From contig NZ_CAMPHV010000031.1 of the NCBI RefSeq assembly GCF_946886105.1, forward strand, positions 1 through 62,565: 62,565 nucleotides of DNA, read 5' to 3'. The notes under the pieces are model-generated. The model made no database searches. It saw nothing but the letters and a program-made list of their open reading frames with translations, and was not told where the DNA came from. This stretch comes from an uncultured Pseudomonas sp. (GTDB taxonomy: Bacteria > Pseudomonadota > Gammaproteobacteria > Pseudomonadales > Pseudomonadaceae). Positions 16,383 through 24,432 of this stretch are shown here, one piece after another; position 1 is the first letter of the stretch; every line of letters starts with the position of its first letter. The position numbers and the translations under genes are program-made.

Positions 16383-16619
16383 CTAGTTAGGGTTTATTTT
16401 ACGACCACGAACAGCCGGCTTAATCATTAGACCCGAAACAGGGTCAGCAACACCTATATGGCGCCCTCGTCGATTAAAAACCTCTACTTCACCATGCAAG
16501 GCATCCCAAGTATAATAAACATCCTCAGCCGCATTATAATAAACCTTGCGACCGGACTCAATCATTGCAACTTTCAGCCCATCAAATATTGAAGGAATAG
16601 GTCTCGGCACCCCACCCAT
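16383..16619 (-). CDS. stand-alone colicin E3-type ribonuclease domain
   Basis: A 78-aa protein resembling the catalytic domain of colicin E3/cloacin (16S rRNA endonucleases). The segment YYTWDALHGEVEVFNRRG places Asp39, His42 and Glu46 with the same spacing as colicin E3 Asp510, His513 and Glu517. GVADPVSG follows, and a basic C-terminus has Arg71 and Arg73 near the expected catalytic arginine. There is no translocation or receptor-binding domain, so this is not a bacteriocin but a possible intracellular toxin. GGAGG lies 6 bp before the ATG, in an AT-rich leader. It is the first gene of a three-gene unit with a small acidic protein and an ImmA/IrrE peptidase. Confidence 0.72.
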   Translation of the reverse strand: MGGVPRPIPSIFDGLKVAMIESGRKVYYNAAEDVYYTWDALHGEVEVFNRRGRHIGVADPVSGLMIKPAVRGRKINPN

Positions 16620-16671
16620 TCAAACCTCCATATATTAGTTAATATATAATCTCAGCAAATTCGACTAGAAA

Positions 16672-17241
16672 TTAAACCATCCCAGTAAACTTTGCTAATA
16701 CAGCAACCACATAACCGCTTATTATCGACAGCCCTATAACGCCCCAGGGCTCCTGCCACCAGTCACGCTCACTGGCAGTTGGCATAGACACATGGTAGTA
16801 ATTCACCTGTCCCTCTCGCTGCATCGATAATTCTGCGCGTGCACTGTCACGCCATTGAATTTCTTCAAGCCGCTCAAGGTGTCGGTCAATACGTCGGCGT
16901 AGATGCTTACCAGACTGATTTAGCTGCTTGCCGGTCATCATCAACCCAACCAAACCAAGAAAAAGGAGGTTGCCGTAGCTGAAAGGATCATCCGACCGAA
17001 GCGTTGGCGCGTGATCCCAGAAAAGACCAATGTAGGGATGAGTTGCTTGGTAAATGCCTGCAACAAAATTTTGAACCATGCGACCTAGCTGCCAAAGCAA
17101 CTGATACTGGGCCATCTGCTGAGCATGGTTGTAGAGGAAAAGCAGAAGCGCGACGAAATAGAACAGCGCGCCCACGATGAGGAGCGCCCAACCCGCAACA
17201 CGTTGCGAACGTGATTTAAAAACAGCTTGTTCAATATTCAA
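16672..17241 (-). CDS. YniB-like inner-membrane protein
   Basis: A 189-aa membrane protein with a TTG start. Hydrophobic segments lie near residues 17-36, 90-103 and 165-186. The body contains THPYIGLFWDHAPTL, resembling the TPFLNLFW region of E. coli YniB, an uncharacterised membrane protein. The middle (about 105-150) is charged and helical. It lies upstream of, and in the same direction as, the ribonuclease/ImmA unit, 52 bp away. It may be prophage cargo, and its role is unknown. Confidence 0.6.
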   Translation of the reverse strand: MNIEQAVFKSRSQRVAGWALLIVGALFYFVALLLFLYNHAQQMAQYQLLWQLGRMVQNFVAGIYQATHPYIGLFWDHAPTLRSDDPFSYGNLLFLGLVGLMMTGKQLNQSGKHLRRRIDRHLERLEEIQWRDSARAELSMQREGQVNYYHVSMPTASERDWWQEPWGVIGLSIISGYVVAVLAKFTGMV

Positions 17242-17302
17242 GCTCTGCCCTCTTCGATCCCTGAAACGGTTAACCCATTGCTAACCTTCAGTGCTAATAC
17301 GT

Positions 17303-17689
17303 CTAGTTCGTTACAGCCTCATCCTTCGCCAACTCCTGCGACAACCACACGGCCTTTTGCCCCGCATAGTCGATACAGGACTCAATCCGCTCGCGCACCT
17401 TGATGTAATCGTAAGGGGCAGCAAGCGAGCGCTCGGTCAGGCATTTTTCGATGAGCGCGCTACCGAGCGGCAGCGCCTCGGCTGGCACTTCAGGCAGGTA
17501 CTCATGAACAAAATCAGCAGTGGTAGCTAGCCGGTTAGCATCGGTGGCGAAGGCCCATTCACGAAGGCTTACGTCATGTAAACTGCCGCCACTCTCCCAC
17601 CCCTGGGCAAAGCGGTCTGGCTTGCCACAGCCACCTAACAGCGCTGCAGTCAATAAAACGGCCAGCCAGTTCAACGCTTCCTTCCGCAT
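17303..17689 (-). CDS. small lipoprotein of unknown function
   Basis: A 128-aa protein with an N-terminal lipoprotein signal ending in the lipobox LLGGC (Cys21), so probably lipidated. The mature part contains two further cysteines (EKCLTER and IESCIDYAG) that could form a disulfide. No family recognised. It is transcribed with, or read through from, the XRE gene 24 bp upstream on the same strand. Confidence 0.55.
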   Translation of the reverse strand: MRKEALNWLAVLLTAALLGGCGKPDRFAQGWESGGSLHDVSLREWAFATDANRLATTADFVHEYLPEVPAEALPLGSALIEKCLTERSLAAPYDYIKVRERIESCIDYAGQKAVWLSQELAKDEAVTN

Positions 17690-17713
17690 CCTTGCTCATC
17701 CTTTTTGACGTGG

Positions 17714-18061
17714 TTATTTCTGAGGCTGATCACGTCCCGCCATCTCAGCCATAGCCGTGGCCATTCTCGCCATTGCAGCGCGATCGGCTTCTGGTAGTTC
17801 GCGGTAACGCGCGATCAAGGCAGCCTCTTCGGCACTGATGCTTTCGGCCTGGGTCGGCTTACGTTCCCCGGTCACGACATACAGCACATCAACCCCAAGA
17901 TTCGCGACTGCAGCCAAATAGGTTGCATCAGGTTTGCCTGTGCCTTTCTCGTAGTTGATCTGGGTTGTTTTACTCACGCCGCCAGCAGCCCCTAAATCAG
18001 TCTGGCTGAAGCCTAGGCCTAGGCGCGACCTTTCTTCCTTCAGTCGCTCGCCAATGGTCAT
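17714..18061 (-). CDS. XRE-family phage-type repressor
   Basis: A 115-aa regulator. Residues 3-65 form a lambda-repressor-like helix-turn-helix domain (SQTDLGAAGGVSKTTQINYE as the binding helices). Residues 75-105 form a helical tail of the kind seen in short prophage repressors. No peptidase or ligand domain follows. It is divergent from a Cro-like relic at 18147, with an 85-bp AT-rich operator region between, the layout of a lysogeny switch. Probably the repressor of the decayed prophage. The cargo genes downstream run in the same direction. Confidence 0.75.
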   Translation of the reverse strand: MTIGERLKEERSRLGLGFSQTDLGAAGGVSKTTQINYEKGTGKPDATYLAAVANLGVDVLYVVTGERKPTQAESISAEEAALIARYRELPEADRAAMARMATAMAEMAGRDQPQK

Positions 18062-18146
18062 ATTTTTTGAACCTCAAGCTCTGACAGGCTCAATTATATG
18101 AACCAATATCACTACGTAATCACGCGAAATCACACGAATCTGAACT
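18062..18146. promoter_or_regulatory. divergent intergenic switch region of the prophage relic
   Basis: An AT-rich 85-bp spacer between the XRE repressor and the Cro-like gene. It holds imperfect repeats (ATATGAACCAATAT; CACGCGAAATCACACG) that could be operators. Assigned from layout, not from a known operator. Confidence 0.35.
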
Positions 18147-18391
18147 ATGCACGCCACCTATGCCCCTGAGCAAGCTTGCAAAGCCGCGCGCGAACGCCTG
18201 GAGCGCGAAGGTATTTCCGTTAAGGAATGGGCCGTGCGACACAATATCCACGTCAGCACTGCCTACGTGGTGCTCAACGGCCAGAAGAGTGCCTGCGCGG
18301 TGAAGCCCACCGCGCAGCTGTGCTGCTCGGCATCAAAGAAGGCGTGGTTGAACCGTACTGTCTACCAGCACAAGGGGAAACCAGAACATGA
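18147..18391 (+). pseudogene. Cro-like phage DNA-binding protein, frameshifted
   Basis: The N-terminal 50 codons encode a helix-turn-helix-like protein (ERLEREGISVKEWAVRHNIH, then VSTAYVVLNGQKSA) typical of a short prophage regulator. Near 18298 the frame breaks. The expected continuation (GEAHRAAVLLGIKEGVVEP) is read in another frame and ends at a TGA at 18389-18391 that overlaps the next start. A one-base deletion explains this best. In the original frame, translation would run on without homology to about 18506. Confidence 0.55.
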
Positions 18392-18537
18392 AGCGCCCGA
18401 TTCTAGAAGCCCGCCACCAGGTTATGAGCGCAGTGATCAACGCCTACCCAAGCGGCCGCGAGTGTGCCGCCGCTGGCTTGGGGCTGGCGGTGAAGAAGCT
18501 CGATAACCATGTGTATGAGAACGCCGGCAGCCAGTGA
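18388..18537 (+). pseudogene. YmfL-like phage regulator, truncated
   Basis: A 49-codon frame starting at an ATG that overlaps the end of the Cro-like relic. The translation (SGRECAAAGLGLAVKKLDNH, VYENAGS) matches the N-terminus of CII/YmfL-type phage regulators, but it stops directly after the first domain. The rest is absent, so this is probably the broken right edge of the prophage. Confidence 0.5.
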
Positions 18538-18688
18538 ATGACCAACCAACGATCAGGACTCTGAGAAAGCTCCAGCGATCCGAGAGAAGACAAAACCGGA
18601 AGCAAAACCTTATCCCTCTCAGAGCCATGCGGCATTGACACACCGTCGTGGGTCTTGGATGGTCATCGGCACCCACCCGACGCACCTG

Positions 18689-18694
18689 TATAAT
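18689..18694 (+). promoter_or_regulatory. -10 box of the dusA promoter
   Basis: A perfect TATAAT 66 bp before the TTG start at 18760. The -35 region is weak (TCGGCA at the 17-bp spacing). An initiation site near 18701 would leave an ATG at 18715 with almost no leader, which favours the later start. Confidence 0.55.
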
Positions 18695-18759
18695 GCCGCT
18701 CCTGTGCATTTCACATGCACCACCTCATCGAGCAGCGCCCTTCTTTTTGGATTTTTGTC

Positions 18760-19755
18760 TTGTCAGAAAAGCATACGAATCAACAGGTTATAAGCAGACG
18801 TTTCTCCGTCGCGCCGATGATGGATTGGACCGATAGGCATTGCCGGTTTTTCCTGCGTCAGCTGTCGAAGCACGCCCTGCTCTATACCGAAATGGTCACC
18901 ACCGGTGCCTTGCTGCATGGCGACCGCGCGCGTTTTTTGCGCCATAGCGAGGCGGAATATCCCTTGGCATTGCAGCTGGGCGGCAGCGTGCCGGGCGACT
19001 TGGCGGCCTGCGCCAAGATGGCCGAGGATGCGGGTTATAACGAGGTCAACCTGAATGTCGGCTGCCCCAGCGACCGGGTGCAGAACAATATGATCGGCGC
19101 CTGTTTGATGGGCCATCCGCAGTTGGTCGCCGATTGCGTCAAAGCCATGCGGGATGCGGTGGCGATTCCGGTGACGGTCAAGCACCGCATCGGCATCAAT
19201 GGCCGCGACAGCTATGCCGAGCTGTGCGATTTCGTCGGCACGGTACGCGAGGCCGGTTGCCGGAGTTTTACCGTGCACGCGCGCATCGCCATTCTCGAAG
19301 GGCTCTCGCCCAAGGAAAACCGCGAAGTGCCGCCGCTGCGCTACGAGGTGGCGGCGCAACTCAAGCGCGACTTCGCCGATCTGGAAATCATCCTCAATGG
19401 CGGGATCAAGACCCTGGACGAATGCCAGGAGCACCTGCGCACCTTCGATGGCGTGATGCTCGGCCGCGAGGCCTATCACAACCCCTATCTGCTGGCGCAG
19501 GTGGACCAGTTGCTGTTCGGCGCCACGGCCCCGGCGCTGAGCCGCCTTGAGGCCATGCAGTCGATGCGCGGCTATATCGCCGCGCACCTGGACGAAGGCG
19601 GCAGCATGCACCACATCACCCGTCATATGCTCGGCCTCGGCCAGGGCTTCAACGGTGCGCGGCGCTTTCGCCAATTGCTCTCGGTGGACATTCATAAGAC
19701 CGACGCGCCACTGGCGCTGTTCGATCAAGCGGCGCAGTTGCTGGAGGGGCGCTGA
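18760..19755 (+). CDS. dusA: tRNA-dihydrouridine(20/20a) synthase DusA
   Basis: A flavin-dependent enzyme that reduces uridine 20/20a in the tRNA D-loop. The family motifs are present: FSVAPMMDWTDRHCR near the start, TEMVTTGAL, NLNVGCPSDRVQNN with the catalytic Cys, VKHRIGI, FTVHAR and NGGI. I prefer the TTG at 18760, because the homologous part begins near SRRFSVAPM and the -10 box leaves room for it. An in-frame ATG at 18715 would add 15 residues. The 5' end of dusA is a known phage attachment site, and a decayed prophage lies directly upstream. tal follows downstream, as in other pseudomonads. Confidence 0.93.
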   Translation: MSEKHTNQQVISRRFSVAPMMDWTDRHCRFFLRQLSKHALLYTEMVTTGALLHGDRARFLRHSEAEYPLALQLGGSVPGDLAACAKMAEDAGYNEVNLNVGCPSDRVQNNMIGACLMGHPQLVADCVKAMRDAVAIPVTVKHRIGINGRDSYAELCDFVGTVREAGCRSFTVHARIAILEGLSPKENREVPPLRYEVAAQLKRDFADLEIILNGGIKTLDECQEHLRTFDGVMLGREAYHNPYLLAQVDQLLFGATAPALSRLEAMQSMRGYIAAHLDEGGSMHHITRHMLGLGQGFNGARRFRQLLSVDIHKTDAPLALFDQAAQLLEGR

Positions 19756-19854
19756 GCTCGGGCCGGCATTGCGGCAACCGGGCACACGGCCAGCAGTTGA
19801 GCGGACCTAGCGCCTCGGGTAATGTCAGGCCATCCGCAACGACAAGGCGCAGTC

Positions 19855-20781
19855 ATGACCTCCAAGCTCGACCAACTCAAACAGTTCACCACAGTGGTTG
19901 CCGACACTGGCGACCTCGACGCCATTGGCCGTCTGCAACCGGTCGATGCCACCACCAACCCGTCCCTGCTGCTCAAAGCCGCCGCCATGCCGCGCTACGG
20001 TGAGCTGTTGCAAAGCGCAGTGGGCGCGGGCCGGGGCGACCTGCATCTGGCTTGCGATCACTTTGCCGTGGCGGTCGGTCAGGAAATCCTCAAGATCATT
20101 CCCGGGCGTATTTCCACCGAAGTCGATGCACGGCTGTCCTTCGATACGCAAGCGACCCTGGCCCGCGCAGAACGTCTGATCGGTCTGTACGACCAGGCCG
20201 GCATCGGCCGCGAGCGCGTGCTGATCAAAATCGCCTCGACCTGGGAAGGCATTCGCGCCGCCGAACAATTGGAAAAGCGCGGAGTCCAGACCAATCTGAC
20301 CCTGCTGTTCTCCTTCGCCCAGGCCCAGGCCTGTGCCGATGCGGGCGCCTTCCTGATCTCGCCGTTCGTCGGGCGCATCTACGACTGGTACAAGAAGGCC
20401 GCCGGCCATGACTTCGTTGGCGCCGAAGACCCCGGCGTGCAGTCGGTGACGCGCATCTACAACTATTACAAGGCCAATGCCTACCAGACCGTGGTGATGG
20501 GCGCGAGCTTTCGCAACGTCGGTCAGATCGAGCAGCTGGCTGGCTGCGACCGCCTGACCATCAGCCCGGAGCTGTTGCAGCAACTGGCCGACGACGCGGG
20601 CTCGCTGGAGCGCAAGCTGAGCCCGGGGAAAACCGCCGAGCCTCGCCAGCTTCTGAACGAAAGCCAGTTCCGCTGGGCGTTGAACGAAGATGCGATGGCC
20701 ACAGAGAAGCTCGCCGAAGGCATTCGTCAATTCGCCCGCGATCAAGAGAAACTGGAAAAGCTGCTCACGGAACTCGCCTAA
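19855..20781 (+). CDS. tal: transaldolase
   Basis: A pentose phosphate pathway enzyme that transfers dihydroxyacetone between sugar phosphates. It has 308 aa with [13 protein letters not shown] near residue 35, the Schiff-base lysine in [11 protein letters not shown], and [11 protein letters not shown], typical of TalB-type enzymes. The ATG at 19855 was chosen; upstream in-frame codons lack homology. A strong hairpin terminator follows at 20850. The order dusA-tal-rssC-rssB is the normal pseudomonad arrangement. Confidence 0.95.
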   Translation: MTSKLDQLKQFTTVVADTGDLDAIGRLQPVDATTNPSLLLKAAAMPRYGELLQSAVGAGRGDLHLACDHFAVAVGQEILKIIPGRISTEVDARLSFDTQATLARAERLIGLYDQAGIGRERVLIKIASTWEGIRAAEQLEKRGVQTNLTLLFSFAQAQACADAGAFLISPFVGRIYDWYKKAAGHDFVGAEDPGVQSVTRIYNYYKANAYQTVVMGASFRNVGQIEQLAGCDRLTISPELLQQLADDAGSLERKLSPGKTAEPRQLLNESQFRWALNEDAMATEKLAEGIRQFARDQEKLEKLLTELA

Positions 20782-20849
20782 CCGGCCATACGGCGAGGGC
20801 CATTCGGCGCCCTCGCCCACTCGTATCATGAGTTGATCGCCAGCTATGC

Positions 20850-20886
20850 AAAACGGGGCGCCAATCGTCGATTGGCGCCCCGTTTT
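20850..20886. terminator. bidirectional terminator between tal and rssC
   Basis: A 16-bp stem (AAAACGGGGCGCCAAT and its complement) around a CGTCG loop, with T runs on both strands. It serves tal on plus and rssC on minus. Confidence 0.9.
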
Positions 20887-20903
20887 GGTATTCGTACTGA
20901 GAG

Positions 20904-21398
20904 TTAGCGATGTTCTAGCGCATTGACCAGATCATGGAAGGCTTCGCGATTGGACTCGTTCAATCCCATCAGAATGCGGTGGGCTTCCAGCACCTTGGCC
21001 CGCACCACCTCTTCGGTTTGATCCTGCGAGGGCAAGTCGTCCAGGCACTCGGGACAGGGAACCGGGGTGTCGACGATATTGAATACCTGATCGAAGCCCA
21101 TGGATTGCAGCAGACGGGTGATGTCCTCGTGGGTGGTGACCACGGTGGGTAGCAAACCGATCTTTTGCCGCGACAAGATCGACAACTTGGCCAGCAGGCC
21201 AAGGGTAGTGCTGTCGATACTGCGGGTTTCCGTGAGGTCGATGACGATGGCGGAGAAATTCAACGCGGTGAAAATCTTTTCGATCGTCGAGTCCAGCGCC
21301 GAACAGAGCGTTAGGCGGACTTCGCCGATAAATTTCAGAACGAAGGTGCCGTCCTGTTCGGCGAATTGAATTCGACCAGGGTTAGTCCCAGGGTTCAT
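20904..21398 (-). CDS. rssC: STAS-domain anti-sigma factor antagonist (RssC-type)
   Basis: A 164-aa protein. Residues 10-105 form a STAS domain (FTALNFSAIVIDLTETRSID, then STTLGLLAKLSIL, where the serine pair is the usual phosphorylation site). The C-terminal extension of about 55 residues has a CPEC motif. Its ATG overlaps the stop of the upstream response-regulator/phosphatase gene, so the two are co-translated. In pseudomonads such pairs control RpoS stability, the phosphatase domain switching the antagonist on by dephosphorylation. The symbol rests on synteny with the PA2797-PA2798 pair. Confidence 0.8.
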   Translation of the reverse strand: MNPGTNPGRIQFAEQDGTFVLKFIGEVRLTLCSALDSTIEKIFTALNFSAIVIDLTETRSIDSTTLGLLAKLSILSRQKIGLLPTVVTTHEDITRLLQSMGFDQVFNIVDTPVPCPECLDDLPSQDQTEEVVRAKVLEAHRILMGLNESNREAFHDLVNALEHR

Positions 21399-22582
21399 GC
21401 AAGGTTCCTGCTTAACACCAGCAAGGCAATATCATCCGGCATATCGTTCAAATTGGCCAGCCCAAACACCTGTCGTAGACCGTCTAACGTACCGTTCGCA
21501 GAGGTGATCAAGGTCGGCAGCACGGCTTCTTTTTCCTTCAAGGTATCGCCTGGCAACAAATCGAGAATGCCGTCCGACAATAGCGTCAGGCTGAACGAAT
21601 TGGGTAAGTCGATCACATGATCGGCATATTCGGCTTCGTTGAACAAACCGACCGGCAAACCGCGGCCTGGCAGATACTGCGCTTGGCCTTCGCTGTACAG
21701 CACCGGCAAAGGTAAATGACCACCGATGCTATAGGTTAGTTGCCCACTTTGCTCGTCGATCACCCCACCAAGCATGGTCACGTGCTTGCCCAGCTTGCAA
21801 TTGAGCAAGCCGCGGTTGATATGGCCGAGCACCTCCGAAGGTTTGAACTCCGGCAGGCTCGCACCGCCACGGCGGGACTCGTAGAGCAGACGAGTGGTCA
21901 TGAATTTCAGCAATACGGTGACGAACGCCGACGAGGCGCCATGGCCGGAAACATCCGCCAGATAGAAGGCGATGCGCCGCTCGTCGACCCGGAAGTAATC
22001 GACGAAATCCCCCGAGAGGTACAGCGACGGGATGATTTTGTGGGCGAATTCCAGACCGTCCACCTTCCAGGGCGTCACCGGCAGCATGTTCATCTGCACT
22101 TGGCGCCCGGCGTTCTGGTCCTCCTGCAATAGATGCAGGCTGGCTTGCAGTTCGCGGTTGGCGGTTTCCAGCTTGTCGCGGTAGCGCTGGTTTTCCTGGC
22201 GCAGCTGCAAGCGGTCCAAGGCGCGGCGGACCGAATGTTCGAGCACCGCGAGGTCTTGTAGGGGTTTGATCAGGTAGTCGGCGGCGCCCAGTCGCAGGGC
22301 CTCGACGGCATCGCTCATGACTCCGGCACCGGACACGACTATTACCGGGGTTTGCGCATCGAGACCATTGATTCGGCGAATCAGCTCGAGACCGTCGACT
22401 TGCGGCATGCGTAGATCGCAGATCACCAAGTCAGGGCGTTCGCGCTGGAAAACTTCCAGGCCCTGCGCGCCGTTGCTGGCTTGCAGAACGTTGAAGCCAC
22501 TGTCTTCCAGGTAGGCGGCAAGGCTTGCGCGCACTACGTCGTCGTCATCGATAATCAGCAGCGTGGCACTGGTTTTGTGCAT
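21395..22582 (-). CDS. rssB: response regulator with PP2C-type phosphatase domain (RssB)
   Basis: A 395-aa protein. Residues 5-125 are a receiver domain (LLIIDDDDVV, phospho-acceptor Asp in LVICDLRMPQVDG, then the conserved Lys in YLIKPL). A coiled-coil linker around 130-165 leads to a SpoIIE/PP2C phosphatase domain (LSGDFVDYF, ADVSGHGASSAFV, SDGILD) with metal-binding aspartates. I start at the ATG at 22582; upstream codons show no homology. It acts on the adjacent STAS protein and so tunes the general stress sigma factor (known for the family). HsbR/HsbA is a similar pair, but the neighbours tal, pilZ and mlaA favour RssB/RssC. Confidence 0.85.
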   Translation of the reverse strand: MHKTSATLLIIDDDDVVRASLAAYLEDSGFNVLQASNGAQGLEVFQRERPDLVICDLRMPQVDGLELIRRINGLDAQTPVIVVSGAGVMSDAVEALRLGAADYLIKPLQDLAVLEHSVRRALDRLQLRQENQRYRDKLETANRELQASLHLLQEDQNAGRQVQMNMLPVTPWKVDGLEFAHKIIPSLYLSGDFVDYFRVDERRIAFYLADVSGHGASSAFVTVLLKFMTTRLLYESRRGGASLPEFKPSEVLGHINRGLLNCKLGKHVTMLGGVIDEQSGQLTYSIGGHLPLPVLYSEGQAQYLPGRGLPVGLFNEAEYADHVIDLPNSFSLTLLSDGILDLLPGDTLKEKEAVLPTLITSANGTLDGLRQVFGLANLNDMPDDIALLVLSRNLA

Positions 22583-22798
22583 GGGGTATCCAGGCAAACT
22601 GCGCCAGGTTTGGTTGGCGTAAACGCCAGGCAAACCACCTGGGCGCGCGTACTCGGTTCGCTTTAAGGCGCTGACGGTACTCCCATCCGCACCTCGATTC
22701 AAGCATATGCCGGTCGTCGCCAGGCGACTTTACACCTGAAATAAGGCAAGGTTATAAGGACTGCAGGAGACATCATCTATAACAAGAGGATAGCGTCC

Positions 22799-23098
22799 AT
22801 GAGCCAAAGCGATCGTGCGTACAGTGAGAAACGCGATTACATCCGTATGCGGCTGGAAGCACCGGTTACCCTGCATCACGCCGGGCGTGAGATTCCCGCG
22901 CTCTGCCTCGATCTCTCCAGTACCGGCATGCAGCTCGAAGCCGAATGCGTATTGAAGCTGGGCGAGAAGGTCAACGTGCATATCGCCTCCGACCATAACG
23001 AACTCAGCGGGCTCAACGCCCAGGCGGAAGTGGTGCGGGTGATCGACCTGGAAGGCGGCCGCCAATCGCTCGGCCTGGCGATTATTTCGATGAGCTGA
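22799..23098 (+). CDS. PilZ-domain protein
   Basis: A 99-aa single PilZ domain. The c-di-GMP site is intact: R-x3-R in KRDYIRMR near residue 12 and D-x-S-x2-G in LDLSSTGMQ near residue 42. It is divergent from rssB, sharing a 216-bp upstream region, and has its own terminator at 23115. A small cytosolic c-di-GMP receptor; output unknown. Confidence 0.88.
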   Translation: MSQSDRAYSEKRDYIRMRLEAPVTLHHAGREIPALCLDLSSTGMQLEAECVLKLGEKVNVHIASDHNELSGLNAQAEVVRVIDLEGGRQSLGLAIISMS

Positions 23099-23114
23099 AA
23101 AGCGCTGAAACAAC

Positions 23115-23140
23115 AAAAGGCGACCTGCGGGTCGCCTTTT
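23115..23140 (+). terminator. intrinsic terminator of the PilZ gene
   Basis: Stem AAAAGGCGACC/GGTCGCCTTTT followed by TTTTCGTGTTTT, 16 bp after the stop. It also lies downstream of mlaA on the other strand. Confidence 0.85.
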
Positions 23141-23164
23141 CGTGTTTTGCGCAGCATGAATTAT

Positions 23165-23866
23165 TTAGAAGTCGTCTTCGACTTCACCGTCCTGCACGCG
23201 GAACTCGCGGTTTTGCAGGTAAGCATTACGAATGAAGATGTACTTATCGCCGCTGACCATACGTTCGGCCGACAGCAGACTGGCGCGCGTATCGATCACG
23301 TCGACGCCACGGATGACATTGCGGGTCGGCACGTGATCAATATGCGGATACGGGGTCAGGAAGCTATCCGGGATAGTCGCGCCTGCGTCGCGCACGGTGC
23401 TTGGCCCCATCAACGGCAGCACCAGGTAAGGGCCGCTGCCCAGGCCCCAGGCGCCGAGGGTCTGACCGAAGTCTTCGTCGTTCTTCGCCAGGCCCATGTG
23501 CTTGGCCACGTCGAAGAAGCCCAAAAGGCCAAAGGTGGTATTGAAGATCAAGCGCCCGGTATCCACGCCGGCATCGTGAAACTTGCCCTGCAGCAGGTTA
23601 TTGGCCAGGGTGCCGACATCGCCGATATTGCCGAACACATTGTGCACGCCATCTTCCAGGAACTGCGGCGTGACCGTTTGATAACCCTGCGCCAACGGCT
23701 TGAGAGCATAGGTATCGATGGTGTCGTTGAAGGTAAACACCTTGCGATTGAAGCCCTCCCAGGGATCCTCTTCGGCGGCCAGGGCAAGCACTGGCAACAG
23801 CGCCAGACTGGTACAGGCAAACAATCGGCCCAGACGACTAATCCAGCTTGCACCGGTTACACGCAT
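23165..23866 (-). CDS. mlaA: MlaA/VacJ family outer-membrane phospholipid-transport protein
   Basis: A 233-aa exported protein. After a signal sequence ending LLPVLALAA comes the family start EDPWEGFNRKVFTFND, then TVTPQFLEDGVHNVFGNIGD, LGAWGLGSGPYLVLPLMGPS and a C-terminal D/E-rich tail. MlaA removes mislocalised phospholipids from the outer leaflet of the outer membrane together with MlaC. Enterobacterial MlaA is a lipoprotein; here I see no lipobox cysteine at the cleavage site, so this copy may be a non-lipidated form. Position beside pilZ and rssB matches other pseudomonads. Confidence 0.9.
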   Translation of the reverse strand: MRVTGASWISRLGRLFACTSLALLPVLALAAEEDPWEGFNRKVFTFNDTIDTYALKPLAQGYQTVTPQFLEDGVHNVFGNIGDVGTLANNLLQGKFHDAGVDTGRLIFNTTFGLLGFFDVAKHMGLAKNDEDFGQTLGAWGLGSGPYLVLPLMGPSTVRDAGATIPDSFLTPYPHIDHVPTRNVIRGVDVIDTRASLLSAERMVSGDKYIFIRNAYLQNREFRVQDGEVEDDF

Positions 23867-24129
23867 TACGGTCTCTCCTTGAGAAAATCAGAATGACGGC
23901 CCGAGGACGGCCAACAGGGTCGCGCAGTATAAAGTCTGAATCGCTTAATAGGCAGCATAGCGGATGATGAAGGCAAAAAGCCTTATGTAACGCGCCGCCT
24001 CGGATCTTGAAAATCAGGTGTCGAAGGCTTGATCCATCGCAAGCAAAGCACCGCGGCATGCATTACCCTTACACCTAAGTGAAGGGGTTTCGGCTCCTGC
24101 GTGTACTTACCAGAAAAAGGACGTGCCCT

Positions 24130-24396
24130 ATGCCTACAAGCCGCCTGCAGCAGCAATTGGAAGAACTGCGCGATCAGTTGGCAGACGACCAGCCGCTCAG
24201 CGAAGAGGAACGCGCGTCGCTGTATCTGCTCATTCAGGAATTGGAGGCGCAGCTGGCCCGCCACGCCGCGGCAGCGCCGGACGCCACCCTGGTCGATGGC
24301 GTCAATCTCGCGGTGGAACGTTTCGAAGCCAGTCATCCGACCCTGGCCGGCACCTTGCGCAATATCATGCAAAGCCTGGCCAATATGGGGATTTGA
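24130..24396 (+). CDS. DUF4404-family protein
   Basis: An 88-aa helical protein, TTRLQQQLEELRD-like at the start, with a C-terminal half (VNLAVERFEASHPTLAGTLR) typical of the DUF4404 family found in pseudomonads. No signal or membrane segment. Start chosen at the ATG 24130; an upstream frame to 24079 lacks homology. Function unknown. Confidence 0.75.
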   Translation: MPTSRLQQQLEELRDQLADDQPLSEEERASLYLLIQELEAQLARHAAAAPDATLVDGVNLAVERFEASHPTLAGTLRNIMQSLANMGI

Positions 24397-24432
24397 GTGC
24401 GAGCGGCAAGCTTATGGCTTGCGGCTCCCCCT

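Noticed and set aside
18715..18759. ATG start for dusA at 18715
   Set aside because: It would leave almost no leader after the -10 box and the added 15 residues are not homologous; TTG 18760 is preferred but unproven.
21395..22582. HsbR/HsbA naming for the phosphatase/anti-anti-sigma pair
   Set aside because: The neighbours dusA, tal, pilZ and mlaA match the PA2795-PA2800 arrangement of RssB/RssC, not the HptB locus.
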